This document shows, one piece after another, positions 24,890 through 35,983 of a stretch of 64,000 bases of DNA. The stretch spans positions 30,295,079 through 30,359,078 of the forward strand of contig CM049307.1 in the NCBI GenBank assembly GCA_026874595.1. The letters run 5' to 3'. This DNA is from Sipunculus nudus (Eukaryota > Annelida > Sipuncula > Golfingiida > Sipunculidae). Numbering within the stretch: the first letter of the stretch is position 1; the number at the start of each line of letters is the position of its first letter. A program made the position numbers and the translations under genes. The notes beneath the pieces are model-generated. The model made no database searches. It was not told where the DNA came from and saw nothing but the letters and a program-made list of their open reading frames with translations.

Positions 24890-26039
24890 ATTTTTAAACA
24901 AAACCAAAAGGTTTGCTACTTGGTCTATTCGCAAGTTCCAGCAGTCAGATATTAGATGACCTTCCTTCTTGCAGTAATTACAGATTTTCTTTGAAAATGA
25001 CTGGTCTTTGTTGGACGTAGACACAGTGGACGTGGACCGAGGTGTAGCTATGGGCTTCGTTGGACTATCAGGACTACTTGTACTGGGTGACTGCGCTTTA
25101 AACTTCTTTTTACCATACTGGTTTACATTCTTGTTTGTGAATGACTGGTTTGATTTGCTAGTAAAGGACATTTTGTGTGTCAGCTAATTGAGCAGCAATG
25201 TCAAGTGTTTCAAGACTTTTCTCATCGAGAAAAGTTTTAACATCTGCGTTAATGCAGCGCTTAAATTCTTCAAGCAAAATCTACTGGCGCAAATTGTCAT
25301 AATCTTTCATTACATTTTTAGAACTACACCAGCAATCAAACAACTGCTCTTTTGTCCTAGCAAATTCCACGTAGGTTTGTTCTTTGCGCTTTTCCTAATC
25401 TCTACATTTCTGGCGGTAAGCCTCTGGAACTAACTCATAACCTTTTAGGATTAACCGTTTTACCAGGTCATAGTCAGCAGCAGCTTCTACTGAAAGCTCT
25501 GTATAAATTTCTCTGGCCTTGCCAGTCAATACACTTTGTAACTGCATAGTCCAATTTTCCTCAAAGTGTAAGAAATATTTATCAACCTCTTTTTCTTGTA
25601 AAGGTGGGACAAGTCTAATGTGTTTAGCAACATCAAAACTGTGAGTTGGGGCAGCACGTAGACTATGTTCTAGTTTAAGTCTTTCTAACTCCTGTCGTTT
25701 TAACTCAATTTCTTTTTCTTTTTCTAGTCTTTCTCTTTCTAACCTTTCATGTTGTTCCCTCTCTTTTAATGCTAGCACATGTTGCATTTCCAACTTTTTT
25801 AAATTCTAATTGCATAGCAAGGCTGTCATTTTTTAATGTTTCAACTTCAGTTTCTTCAATTAAACCTTTGCTAACTAGATCTTGCATGATTTTAGCAATG
25901 ATATCAGGCTTTCTCAAAGCTTTTTTTCACATTTAGCCCTAAGTGTTGTCCTATACACAACAACTGTACTTTTGACAACTGTTCAAGTTGATCAAGGTCC
26001 GGATCGTCAACAAATGTCTCAGGTTTGAAATCTGCCATG
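24890..26039 (-). pseudogene. Gag with SCAN-like capsid and CCHC zinc knuckle
   Basis: The start ATG is at 26039 (MADFKPETFVDDPDLDQL), about 80 bases inside the 5' LTR. A charged coiled-coil-like stretch (EREQHERLERERLEKEKE) follows. The capsid part reads HIRLVPPLQEKEVDKYFLHF, LTGKAREIYTELS and ELVPEAYRQKCRD. After a TAG it continues TYVEFARTKEQLFDCW, and after another TAG ILLEEFKRCINADVKTFL. This is the region related to vertebrate SCAN domains. A frameshift near 25175 precedes MSFTSKSNQSF and the knuckle CNYCKKEGHLISDC (CX2CX4HX4C). Gag would package the element RNA into particles. Multiple stops leave it non-functional. Confidence 0.85.
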
Positions 26040-26121
26040 TAAAGATGTCAAAACAATAACAAAAAAAAAACCTGAGATAAATCCTGTAAACAATGTACTG
26101 TAAACAATATGTAATCTTGCG

Positions 26122-26885
26122 TGATGAACACAAATCCTGTAATGGAGATAAAAAAAATCAGATTCCGCAACACTAGGCAGCGTGAAATGTCTAGGGGAAT
26201 GAATAAAGAAGTCAGTGTTTTTTTTTTTGTTAACAAATAACTATAATTTATTCTTAAAACAACCCTTACATTACAATACACTAAATCAATACAATAATAC
26301 AGTAAAACAGCGGTATAACAACAAGTCAATATAATCACATAGAAAAACAATGCGCACAGTGCCTGGATACCAACACCGTCAACACGATAAGTCCTTTAAA
26401 TGTAAACTCTCGGAGAATGACAGTCCAGTGTAAAGCTCTTGCAACAACCCAGTAAGTAAACTGAAGTCCAAATGCATAAAATCCAGGAGAAAGTCTTTGA
26501 AAATCTATAATTGCCGCATTCGTCGGATAAGGTCCTAAAAACTCACACACGCTCTTGCGTCCGCTGGAAAATCCTCTCTCATCTCTGCCCTTCTGTTCTA
26601 AAACGCAGCCCCTTTATATACCTTCACACCCCAAGCCGAGAATTTTCCACTTCTCGAACAGTCCATAAGATCCTGCACAACACACGTTTCAAGAATTATC
26701 GAGAAGAACATAGCCGTGTGTATCCCCACACACCAGGGTCATCACGTGACCCACGCGAGGCGTGAAAACCACTAGCCAGCAGTTCAACCAGTACGGATTA
26801 AACATAGAATGTAATACGCGGCCAGACACAAGTGCCACAACAGGAGTTACGCTGGTGTCACATGATAAAAAGAGCACCTGTAACA
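26122..26885 (-). repeat. 5' LTR of the Gmr1-like element
   Basis: 764 bp on the minus strand, beginning TGTTACAGGTGCTC and ending GTGTTCATCA. It matches the LTR at 20179-20950. Differences include short indels around 26440 and 26755. Confidence 0.9.
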
Positions 26886-27436
26886 CAAGATACTCTCAGT
26901 ATATTGGATCTTCTTTACAACTTGTTAAACTACAGTTACTAAGCTGATGAACGTTAACCTTCCTTGATGAATAAAATGAACAGAGTAACAGTTCCAATTG
27001 TTTAAATTGATATATTTGATCATACCTGCTTTCGAATAATTGACCGGATGGACAATGGCCCACCCATGACCACTAGGCCTTCAGTGGAGTAGAAAAAAAT
27101 GAAGAAAATTGCCTAATCGTTCAAAATGGTGGTATCACACGTTCTATGTGTTATATCTTAAAGCCTCTTATTAATTTAAAGACAAATTTTACCAATCAAA
27201 TTTGCATAATATGATACATAATATCAAAAAATAAATTATACTAGTGATGCATGGGGGTTGCTTATTTAGAAAATGTGAAGGGGACAATCCATAGAATTAT
27301 AGACAACCCCCCAAACCGAACCCCCACACCCGTACGTCCCCTCTAGGAAATCCCCCGGACAAAGTCTCCTTTCGGCAAGTTCCTCCCACGACAGAGAGTA
27401 ACAAAAGACCCCCTCTCATAATTTCATAATTTTCTT

Positions 27437-27500
27437 TGCTCTCTCTTTCTCTCTCTCTCTCTCTTCCCCCCTATTCTCTCTCTCACACACACACACACGC
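27437..27500. repeat. (CT)n and (CA)n low-complexity
   Basis: CTCTCT tract interrupted by cccccctatt, followed by a short (AC)n run. Confidence 0.85.
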
Positions 27501-28614
27501 CGTTACAGGCAAACAGTACGCCACATAAGGTATTTTAGAAAGCCGGAAGAGGATTCGTAGACACACTACACCCATCCAAACACACATCCACACACACACA
27601 TAGTAATTTTTTAACATGATTTAAAGATATCAGCAGTATGAGAGAAATAAAAAGAAACTTATTCATCTGTAAAAAGTGTGGGCGCAGATATTTCCTACTC
27701 CTAAAAAGGTGATTCCCTCTAAAGGCCCATATCAATGTTGTAATGGAAGAAGTCTTATAAAGTTAAAGGCCTGTACAGCTATTCACAGACAATATGTTCC
27801 TACATGCGAAGATTGGATCATTTTGTATCGGGGATTATTATCATGACTATCAGATTTCTGTTAGTGGAGGGTAAAAACGACGAGCTAATTCTGTGAAATT
27901 ACTGATAGCTGACACTTATTTATCATTAAAGTCATTCATGATTCTCTCCTGTTCCCGCTGTTCTTTCTTCTTTTCAAACAACTGGTGTTTGGATCCCTAA
28001 CCGGAATTCGTTGATATTCATGGTTATATATAAGTATTAATGGTTTCTATTATGCGTGCATACCAAAAGGTTTGAATTACCATCTCGCATTATTTTTCCT
28101 AAAGTAAACAACCAAATACACATTCTTTGGAAAAAAAACTTTTTCCTGATATCAACAGTTAAGGATTATTGCGCATGTTTACTGTTCAGAGGTGGAGTTT
28201 ACCTTTTGTCAAATGTCAAAATTAATTATATGAAGTAATCGATAACGGATATAGATCTAGGCTTGCATGGCTGGAGCTTATATACCAGATCGTCATGAAA
28301 AAAAACCCCGCGAAAATATCCTCCCGACCCCCGAACACACATACATCAAAATAAACATTATCACCCGGTCTGATTTCACCAGATTATAGCATTGTGAACA
28401 AGAAATGTATATTTTGTCGTGTCATTGTTCACATAAAAACATGTCATATGCCACTTTGAATATCATACTAATTAATATCGTATTATTAACTACAGATTAA
28501 CTATTTCATTACAATATCTAACTCAAAATAATATATTATTAGTTATAAACAATAAATCTATATTTAATATATTTACCGTGTATCAGGGCTTTACCGGTAA
28601 AGGATCAAGCAGTG

Positions 28615-28790
28615 ATCTATATAACCCCAGCTGGGTCGGGGATGGTTTTGTAAGGAATTGAATCGTCACAACACAGTAAATTAACCACTCGGTCATTCTA
28701 CACAGCACTTACCTGCCCGCGGAAAGCTACCTTGCCCTGCCGTCCCCGTTTGTGACGCGCTGCACTCAAACAAGTATATTTACATTACCT
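28615..28790 (-). repeat. SINE-like repeat, copy 2
   Basis: On the minus strand it reads gggacggcagggcaagg then gtagaatgaccgagtgg, matching the order of motifs at 9510-9690. It contains a GTAAGT that could mimic a splice donor (28709-28714). Confidence 0.4.
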
Positions 28791-30597
28791 CCATGGTGTA
28801 TACTTAATACTACACCAGCGGACGATCCGATATTCTCGGGGTGACTCGAGACAGTTGTGTGAATGTACCATGCGTTAACGACGACCACACTTCTCATGGG
28901 TTCTGCTTGACAACGACTTATTGACCTGAGAACGTCTATCGAGCAGCTTTCGTTTTTTTATTTGCCCGTGTTGTGATTTCTTCCAGACACTTAAAATCAA
29001 CAACAATGATTTGGCACTTTTCTCCCGCCTTTTTTGTTTGGACCCTGGCGACCGACAGTGAAAAGTTAATTATCAGAACGCGCGGCTCGGTTATACGCCA
29101 TTAAAATGTCCCCTCTCTTACAATGATCACCTTCCTGAAATGTAATGTAAACACACATATGCTATATGGACATAACTTTGAAATATGTTACTCTAAGTTA
29201 ATGGACATGGCCCTTAACCTTTGAGATTTTCTGCAAATCATTAAAGAAATATGAGAAACTATATTGCATTTACGTCTTACATTTTACAACATTTGAAACA
29301 CGCGTCAACTTTCAACTTTGTTACAAAAGCTAATCTTTTTGGAAAATTTGATGTATGGAGCAGGATGAACAACATGATGTAAAGTGTTTTGCTTTGTTTC
29401 TTTGTTATCAGTTGTATGTACCAGGCAATAAAAAAAGGTCTAATGAATGCTATTCTTTAGTCTTACCGGAGTACATACTACATGGCATCAACCAATACTT
29501 ATTATAATTAAACCATCTCTTGGTACTTATCATCTGGGCTGACCTTTTTTCAGTAGGCAATTAATTTGATGAAATATGGAATTCACCCGGTAGGTTATCC
29601 GATAATTAGTTTATTGATTGATGCTTCACGACAACGATCATATATATATGCGAAACAAAAACTTAAAGAGTTGTATTCTTTCCATTAATTATACCGCCAG
29701 TCAGCGCCCCTGCATGGTGGTCATGCCTGAGACGACTATTTCGTTTTCCCTTCATAATTTGATACAAGCGTTTTCTTTATATTTCTGTCTTTTTTGGGTT
29801 TAAATTTAATATTTAATCTGTGATCCATGTACCTTTAACGGAAGTTACAGATATGGAAGGTGTTGATACGTTTATACATTTTGTTTTATGTTTGTTATTA
29901 CCGTAACACCCGTAATAAGTGGGAAAGGGGGTATACCTCCTGCAGTCTATTTTAACGATTTAAAAGGTAAAACTTCTTTTTCACCCTTGGTCAACATGAC
30001 AAATAATGCCCATCCAGCCTAATTACACAATGTTCACGTTACAATTTTTCTAAACCATTCCACTTACCCACTGCTGACAAAGGCAGCCTTTGCCGCAACG
30101 ACCGACAGGGCACAACGGGAACAAGAAAATATCTCTGAATTTATATTTATTCAATTTTTCCAAAATTTCGCCAGGGTTTCCCACAATCAATTTACAAATC
30201 ATTCTCAACATACTCATCCGAAATTTTGTTCTTACAAGTTTGCAAAGATGGCCTTAAAATAGTAGTCTATATTATATTTTATAATATTATATTTTATTAA
30301 ACACACATATATAATACATTATATTTATATGTATGTATCATGTATCATATATTACGTTTATATCTGTGTGTTAGCGTGTATGTGTGTTTGTGTAATAGCA
30401 ATTCTTTATCCGTTATATGATATCTTAGTTCGGTTACTTGTAATGTAATTGGCACAGTCGGTACAGACTCATTTTGTTTGCTTGTGCGTGGTTACATGGT
30501 TTCATCGTCATTGAACGTAAACGACGCGGACGTGTGTTTTTACCAAGCTACACCCCTACACAGCCTTATATGCTTGTTGTATATCGGTGTTCACAAC

Positions 30598-30681
30598 ATG
30601 GCTGTGTTTGGTGGCAACGACACAAGCTCGGCCGGGCATGGGAGAGATCAGCCTTCCCGGAGCTGTGTACTGTTAGTATGT
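30598..30681 (+). CDS. Candidate first coding exon (weak)
   Basis: ATG at 30598 in the context aacATGG is followed by 28 codons (MAVFGGNDTSSAGHGRDQPS, then RSCVLLVC) and an ideal donor GTAAGT at 30682, leaving phase 0. I do not recognise the peptide. The next candidate exon (31261) needs phase 1, so the two cannot be joined directly. This could be chance. Confidence 0.2.
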
Positions 30682-31260
30682 GTAAGTTGATCGAGTGACC
30701 GACCACAAGCCCGTCCTAAATAAGTCTGTCGATAATCCTTCAATAGGGGGAAACATTTTTTGCCGATGTTTCAATGCTGATCTAATTTATACAAACATTC
30801 ACCTTTCGGTATGTCTGTAACAGCATCAGAGTGAGGTACGTAGGGAGCGGATTAATTTGTGTGTTAAAGTTACATAACTGATTTTAACCCTATACATGTA
30901 TCTAAAATCAATCCAAAAGTTGTTTTAAATTCATGAAATACACCATAAAGTAAACTTTACTTAAGCCGTCTACAGTGTTCTTTCTGGTGGTATGCAATTT
31001 TGTTTTACTTTTCATTCTCATCTGATACTTTAACATTTTTTTATCTTTAAAAGGTACGCTATTTTAAGAACCAAATAACAGTTATCAACATTTTAGTGGA
31101 CCAATATTAAAACTATAGGTCAGTATCTCGAAAGCCATTTTTGATTTTCTCCATCATTTTCTATAACTTCCTTTAACCTAAATTTTTACATTTTTATTTT
31201 AAGAAATATATAATTTCTTTTTTTTTTATTTTCTTATCTCTTTGCCCGCTATCTATTCAG

Positions 31261-31361
31261 AACTTTCACTAGATTCCTCTATATGTGGTCAGCACCGACC
31301 ACTGTTCCTTGATGAGAGACAGATGTACAAGCAGATAACAGAGTGTCAAGATCCTGAGCAG
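31261..31361 (+). CDS. Candidate internal exon (weak)
   Basis: A pyrimidine-rich tract ends in ctattcag, then a frame open for about 33 codons reads SSICGQHRPLFLDERQMYKQ and ITECQDPEQ, up to cag|gtatca. The composition is protein-like and has two Cys, but the donor is weak and no partner exon with the right phase was found. Confidence 0.2.
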
Positions 31362-32764
31362 GTATCATGCACACCTTCAGAGCAGAAGTACGATTTATTA
31401 TACCCAATTCTGTCTCTGTGATCATGCTCAGTTTGAGGATAGTCCGTCAAATTATTTCTTAAGACAGTAATGGACACATTTTTGAAATCTCACCCTAACA
31501 GTAATGGCAGCCATGGCAAAATAAATTGTTGGCTGTTAAAGATCAGAGGTGATTTGATCGGAGGCATCTTAAATTTGATAAAACTGTTGATACTCTATAG
31601 GTTATTTCTTCCTGATGACTCCATATCGTCAAAGAACTTTCTGCAGAACTTGCAGCTGATATGACATGATAAATTTCAAGAATAGAATAAAGATTGCTTT
31701 TCATGTATTTTCTGTTCACATGTGAGCATGAAAAATGTATCCCAAACGAAAGACAAAAAAAAAATACATGCAGATAGCCAAATATAGACCTGCCAAATTT
31801 CTTTAGGGGAACTAATGATACATGTGAATGCGAGAGCGCGGAAACGTTTCTATTGTTAATATAACCAATAGGGATATTTGACTGCTCACGTCACGGCATC
31901 TCTATAGAGGAGGTCATAGAAAACAGGATGGTATGCCACTTTCATCAGAGAGATACATTAAAAGAGTGTTTCCTAATAGGGTAAATTTGACTGCATTTTT
32001 GGAAGGGAAGCGGAGAAAGGGTATTTTTCAATCGATGGAGTATCACACAGAAACAGTCATCATAGGCACTCGAAGGTTATCCATTCCGCATTTGACAATT
32101 GCTCATGTTAGAGAAATTTCACCATTGTGGGAGAGATCTTGACCAGTGGACATGGTGCGGAGGAGATTCCGAACGGGACGCTTATCCCGGACCTTACAGG
32201 CACAGGCCAAGCGTCATGAGCATTAAGCCTTTGAGACTAAGATTGTTTTGCTGATATTGATCATTTTCTATTCCCCTTAGAATTGAAATACCAGGAAATC
32301 ATCAGCAATCCGTATTCTTTATTTCTATCGCACTATTTTCACTTGGTTATAATCATCATGTTAACCGTACATTATTGTTATTAGCATTCTCTTTCTCGTT
32401 TACCTTTCTTCCTCTTTCTTCCTCTTTGGCAATTAAAAGTTTCCTTCTTGCGTCACAATCCCCATATTAAGCAGACTAGCGGCACATCCTAAATTCTGAA
32501 ATGCGACTTGTGACAACCATCATTTAATGGCTGCTTCATAATTGATTACCATTTTTTTCGTGTTCCGGATTTGATCGTGGCACGGAAATAATTATGAAAG
32601 CAAAGTACTCCGAGGAGAGTATGAAGGGGAGATATTATCTTCGAAGCATATTCATACTAACAAGGCTGTGACCGGTACGCTTTCACAGACCTTGATTCAG
32701 CAAATCATTCTGGCGAAATCAAAACTGCCAATCAAATTAAACAAAAAAAGTAACTAGAATACGG

Positions 32765-33938
32765 GTAGTCGACAAGCGACTACGTGTATCCGCCTAAATC
32801 AGAGTGGAACGGGTGAAGTGAGGTATGGATTGAGTGGCAGGGGGAAATAGAGTGAAGTGTTGCATATTAGCATGGATGTCTGCAGCCAAATGGTGTATGT
32901 AGGTTGACCCACCTACCACAGAATCAAGAAAGCCATCCAAGTTGTATACATATGCAAAATTTGAGGCAGATAAGTCAAACCACTATATGTTTATGAGTGA
33001 TTTTAGCCCGTGGCAGACGAACAGATGGACGCTGTGCAAAAATGGTTGAAGGTGGCGCCACCAGTTTTGCGTATGATAAAGAGCTATGTGAGAACTATAC
33101 ACACGCAAAACTTTGGCCCAATCGGTCAAACGGTTCCAAAGATATGAGCTTGGATGTCTGCTGCATAAACTAGAATGCAGGTGGCGCCACCTGTCATAAA
33201 ATCAAGAGAACAGTCGGGGATGTATAAACCTGCAAAATTTTAGGCAGATATGTCAAACCACTGCCGAGATATGAGTGATTTTATCCCATGGCAGACAAAC
33301 AGACGGGAGCTGTGCAAAAATGGCTGCAGGTGGCGCCACCAGTTTTGCGTATGATAAAGAGCTATGTGAGATCTATACACATGCAAACTTTTGGCCCAAT
33401 CGGTCAAACGGTTCCCGAGATATGAGCTTGGATGTCTGCTGCGTAAACGTGAATGCAGGTGGCGCCACCTGTCATAAAATCAGAAAAGCTATCCAGGATG
33501 TATACGCATGCCGAATTTCAGGTGAATTAGTCAAATCACTGCAGAGATATGAGTGATTTTAACCCAAGGCAGACGAACAGATGGACACTGTGCAAACATG
33601 GTTGCAGGTGGCGCCACCATTTTTTGTGTATGTTATAAAGCTCTCCAAGGGCTACATTTATGCAAAAAAAAATTTCCTGATCCGTCAAACGGTTCCCGAG
33701 ATATGTGGGTTTATGTGTGGAAACAGACGCACAAACGGACGCAGAGCGCAGAGGAAAGGTCAGAGGTCAAAACAAAATCGGGGCGCAGCAGTTCACATGT
33801 GACCCGAACATAATCCCGGGTTTCGTAAAATTCTGCCCAGCGGTTACGGAGGAGTTCTCCGGACACCTACGCGGCGGCGGCGGCGGCGGCGTGCAGCTGA
33901 AAACATAGTATCCGCAAAACTCTGTTTTGGCGGATACA
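32765..33938. mobile_element. Hairpin-ended element with internal palindrome repeats (pearl/Helentron-associated-like)
   Basis: The left end has the hairpin GTAGTCG-acaag-CGACTAC (32765-32783), followed by GTATCCGCCTAAATCAGAGT (32786-32805). The right end carries its imperfect inverse, actctgttttggcggatac (33919-33937), which also folds with gtatccgc at 33908. Internally, GGTGGCGCCACC recurs at 33051, 33180, 33329, 33458 and 33607. A (CGG)n stretch lies near 33870. Open frames inside are repeat translations, not genes. The layout (end hairpins, short inverted ends, central tandem repeats) matches what is known of bivalve pearl and Helentron-associated elements. The exact ends and the class are inference. 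Confidence 0.6.
33051..33618 (+). repeat. 278-bp tandem repeat centred on GGTGGCGCCACC
   Basis: Five copies of the perfect 12-bp palindrome start at 33051, 33180, 33329, 33458 and 33607. The spacings are 129, 149, 129 and 149 bp, so the true unit is 278 bp with two unequal half-units. The flanking text (gtttgcgtatgataaagagc versus tgtcataaaatca) alternates accordingly. Confidence 0.9.
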
Positions 33939-34678
33939 ATAATACAATGTTTACCCGCCGTCTGACAAAGAACACGTGCACCAGGAACGGGGCAAGTTTA
34001 TATCGCTTTATTTGATTGGTTAAATTCTAGATGCTCTCCCGGCAACGCTAAAGGTATGTCTAGAAGTAGCACTAGAGGCGCTCCGGCATCCGCGTGAAAC
34101 AAGTTTACGCGAGTCAACTGATTGGTTAATTGCCTTGTTCATTTTTCATGAAATAGACGTCAGAGCGACTTGTTGAATCAAGGGCTGTAAAACGTATAGC
34201 TGCAACAGACTTGCTTCGGAGAGAGTTGGTCATTAGACCCGTATCTTTCAAGTAGAAGACGGGAAGAATGCTCTTGGAGAGAAAGCGCTCTCATCCGCAA
34301 GTTATAGTGGGAAGCTGGTAGTAAACATAGCAATGTTGACGAACGAAAAAAAACATGTAGCCTAAAGCGGTTGATTGCTTATGTGCGGATGTTTAAAGGT
34401 CACGAGCTACAAAAAGCCCTTACTCTTATTTGTCTGATTGCCGCCAGATGTCCTATTTGAATGAGGATGGATATAAACAAAGCGGGCAGCCTGTGTTCAA
34501 TTGGATTGCTGTTTTCTGGCCGATTGTACTAAAAGCGTCACTAAGTATCTAAGGTCTTCTTTAAAGTTAATGTACGTGATAATCATTTTCAGTATCCCTC
34601 TGTTATAGCTATTTTGGGTGACTGGAACTTTGATTTGAGCCATTCCATGGTCGAATTGTCGGTGATGCACAGAATTTT

Positions 34679-34824
34679 TTAATCCTTAACCTCTATATGT
34701 GTATGATTGCCATGGTTTCCCCCTGTGCCAGATGACATACATTTCTTACGAGCACAATATATGGCCAGTATGACCAGAATAGCAACACCCAAGACGGCAG
34801 CCACAGTGATGCCCGCAATGCCTC
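34679..34824 (-). CDS. 3'-terminal exon of a single-pass membrane protein
   Basis: On the minus strand, an acceptor (TTTAACTGCAG) is followed by an open frame that encodes a membrane helix, GGIAGITVAAVLGVAILVIL, then AIYCARKKCMSSGTGGNHGN and HTHIEVKD before TAA. The basic residues after the helix (CARKKC) suggest a cytoplasmic tail, so the protein would be type I. An alternative acceptor 11 bases upstream (TCTGGAAG, exon from 34835) is also open. The GxxAGI..GV helix start resembles many Shisa/CYYR1-type proteins, but that is only a suggestion. I did not find the upstream ectodomain exons, which should lie above 34840. Confidence 0.5.
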
Positions 34825-35415
34825 CTGCAGTTAAACTTCCAGAAAAAGAAAGAAGTCGACCGGCAACGGTAGAAATATACGTAACTAGAATTCCTAGACT
34901 CTAAACATGTCCGACTTAGTTGTACATTATAAAACCGTATAAAACATAGTTAAATTTATGGAGAACATTAACCAATTTAAAAAATACTTTATACGTCGAT
35001 TTCGTTTTCACATGATATACTAGAGGAGTCCACCATGATACCTATAAAACGATTCCACTTTTATTCTATAACGAATACGAAAGTACTGCAAACAGCTACG
35101 TCTACCAACAAAATAAGCGAATTCCTTTTGTTTTTGGTTAATGTTCTCTGGCATAACACAGAACGTACCGCATTTTTCAGAGCATTCTTTCTCTCACTTG
35201 AAGAAAGAACGATCTCCGCTTGCAGTGACATCTGAAACGTTACGACCTTTGGCCGGCTCAAAATATTGTTGTTTTCTTACACTGCTTTGAATATTCATGA
35301 CTCTCATAGACTATAAAACTGCCGCTTATATTATAATAAATAGGTCAACGTAAACGAAATATCTACACACACCCTATATATATATTTACATAAATAAATA
35401 TTTTATAAAGTTATA

Positions 35416-35416
<1 letters not shown>

Positions 35417-35455
<39 letters not shown>
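35417..35455. repeat. (AT)n microsatellite
   Basis: TA dinucleotide run. Confidence 0.95.
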
Positions 35456-35457
<2 letters not shown>

Positions 35458-35537
35458 ATGTTATTCATGAGATGTACAGATATATTAAATCGCAATTAAA
35501 TAAATTGAACGTCCAAAACATTAAAAAAGTTCAATTA

Positions 35538-35873
35538 AGGCCAAAATAAAAAAAAGGTATGGTTCTCAGGCACTTTTTTTCATAAATCAACGCGGGCGGG
35601 CGTTTTTTTATTTTAAATTTTTTGGTATATTTCGATAAAAATGTCAAATGATAAGGGGAAAGCATGAAAATAACAGTTTTATTTTGCTAAATAAGTAAAA
35701 TCACTACAAAATAAAGGAAATTGTATGGTTTTATCTTTTTGAAAGAAATATCGGAGCGGCACCGCTCAAAATTGGAAAGTTTTTATTGAAAATCAAAATA
35801 AAATTTTTGATGCGGGGGTTTAAAATTGATGCGGGCGGTGCCTGAGAACCATACCTTTAATTTTTTTTGGCCT
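35538..35873. mobile_element. Inverted-repeat element (family B), copy 1
   Basis: The left end aggccaaaataaaaaaaagg continues into GGTATGGTTCTCAGGCAC. The right end has gtgcctgagaaccatacc followed by tttaattttttttggcct, an inverse match over about 36 bp. The element is 336 bp with no coding capacity. It is present again, inverted, at 36329-36628. Confidence 0.8.
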
Positions 35874-35934
35874 AATGTCCATTTTATTGTTCACCTCGAA
35901 AGATATACTTTATGATATCTTGGAAGGAAGTAAC

Positions 35935-35935
<1 letters not shown>

Positions 35936-35981
<46 letters not shown>
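35936..35981. repeat. (GA)n microsatellite
   Basis: Uninterrupted GA dinucleotide run. Confidence 0.95.

Positions 35982-35983
<2 letters not shown>

Larger units (their letters stand above)
20179..26885 (-). mobile_element. Ty3/Gypsy-type LTR retrotransposon with integrase before reverse transcriptase (Gmr1-like), degenerate
   Basis: Two LTRs bound a minus-strand interior with, in transcript order, gag with a SCAN-like capsid, CCHC knuckle, acidic linker, aspartic protease, integrase and RT/RNase H. The purine tract GGAGGGGGAG (20951-20960) directly abuts the 3' LTR, which fixes the orientation and shows that the RT end is truly 3'. The integrase-before-RT order in an element with Gypsy-type RT is the diagnostic trait of the Gmr1 group. 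Several frameshifts and in-frame stops, many of them TAG, make every gene defective. No clear target-site duplication is visible (the flanks tcacg and caaga differ) and I see no canonical TGG primer-binding site after the 5' LTR. The element sits upstream of the first visible exon of LITAF copy 1, in the same orientation. Confidence 0.88.
26886..34678. other. Intergenic or intronic stretch, mostly unassigned
   Basis: Contains CT/CA low-complexity near 27440-27510, a SINE-like segment (28615-28790), two weak exon candidates (30598 and 31261) and the palindrome-repeat element (32765-33938). Non-coding 5' exons of LITAF copy 1 could lie here, but none can be fixed from sequence alone. Confidence 0.5.

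Noticed and set aside
28709-28714. Splice donor of a non-coding LITAF copy 1 first exon
   Set aside because: The GTAAGT lies in a repeat-like segment shared with 9510-9690, so it was not used as exon evidence.
30060-30112. Cysteine-bearing segment before GTAAGT on the minus strand
   Set aside because: It could be read in two frames, has no clear acceptor and lies downstream of the only nearby terminal exon.
33275-33908. Several overlapping plus-strand frames
   Set aside because: They are translations of the 278-bp tandem repeat and share its period.
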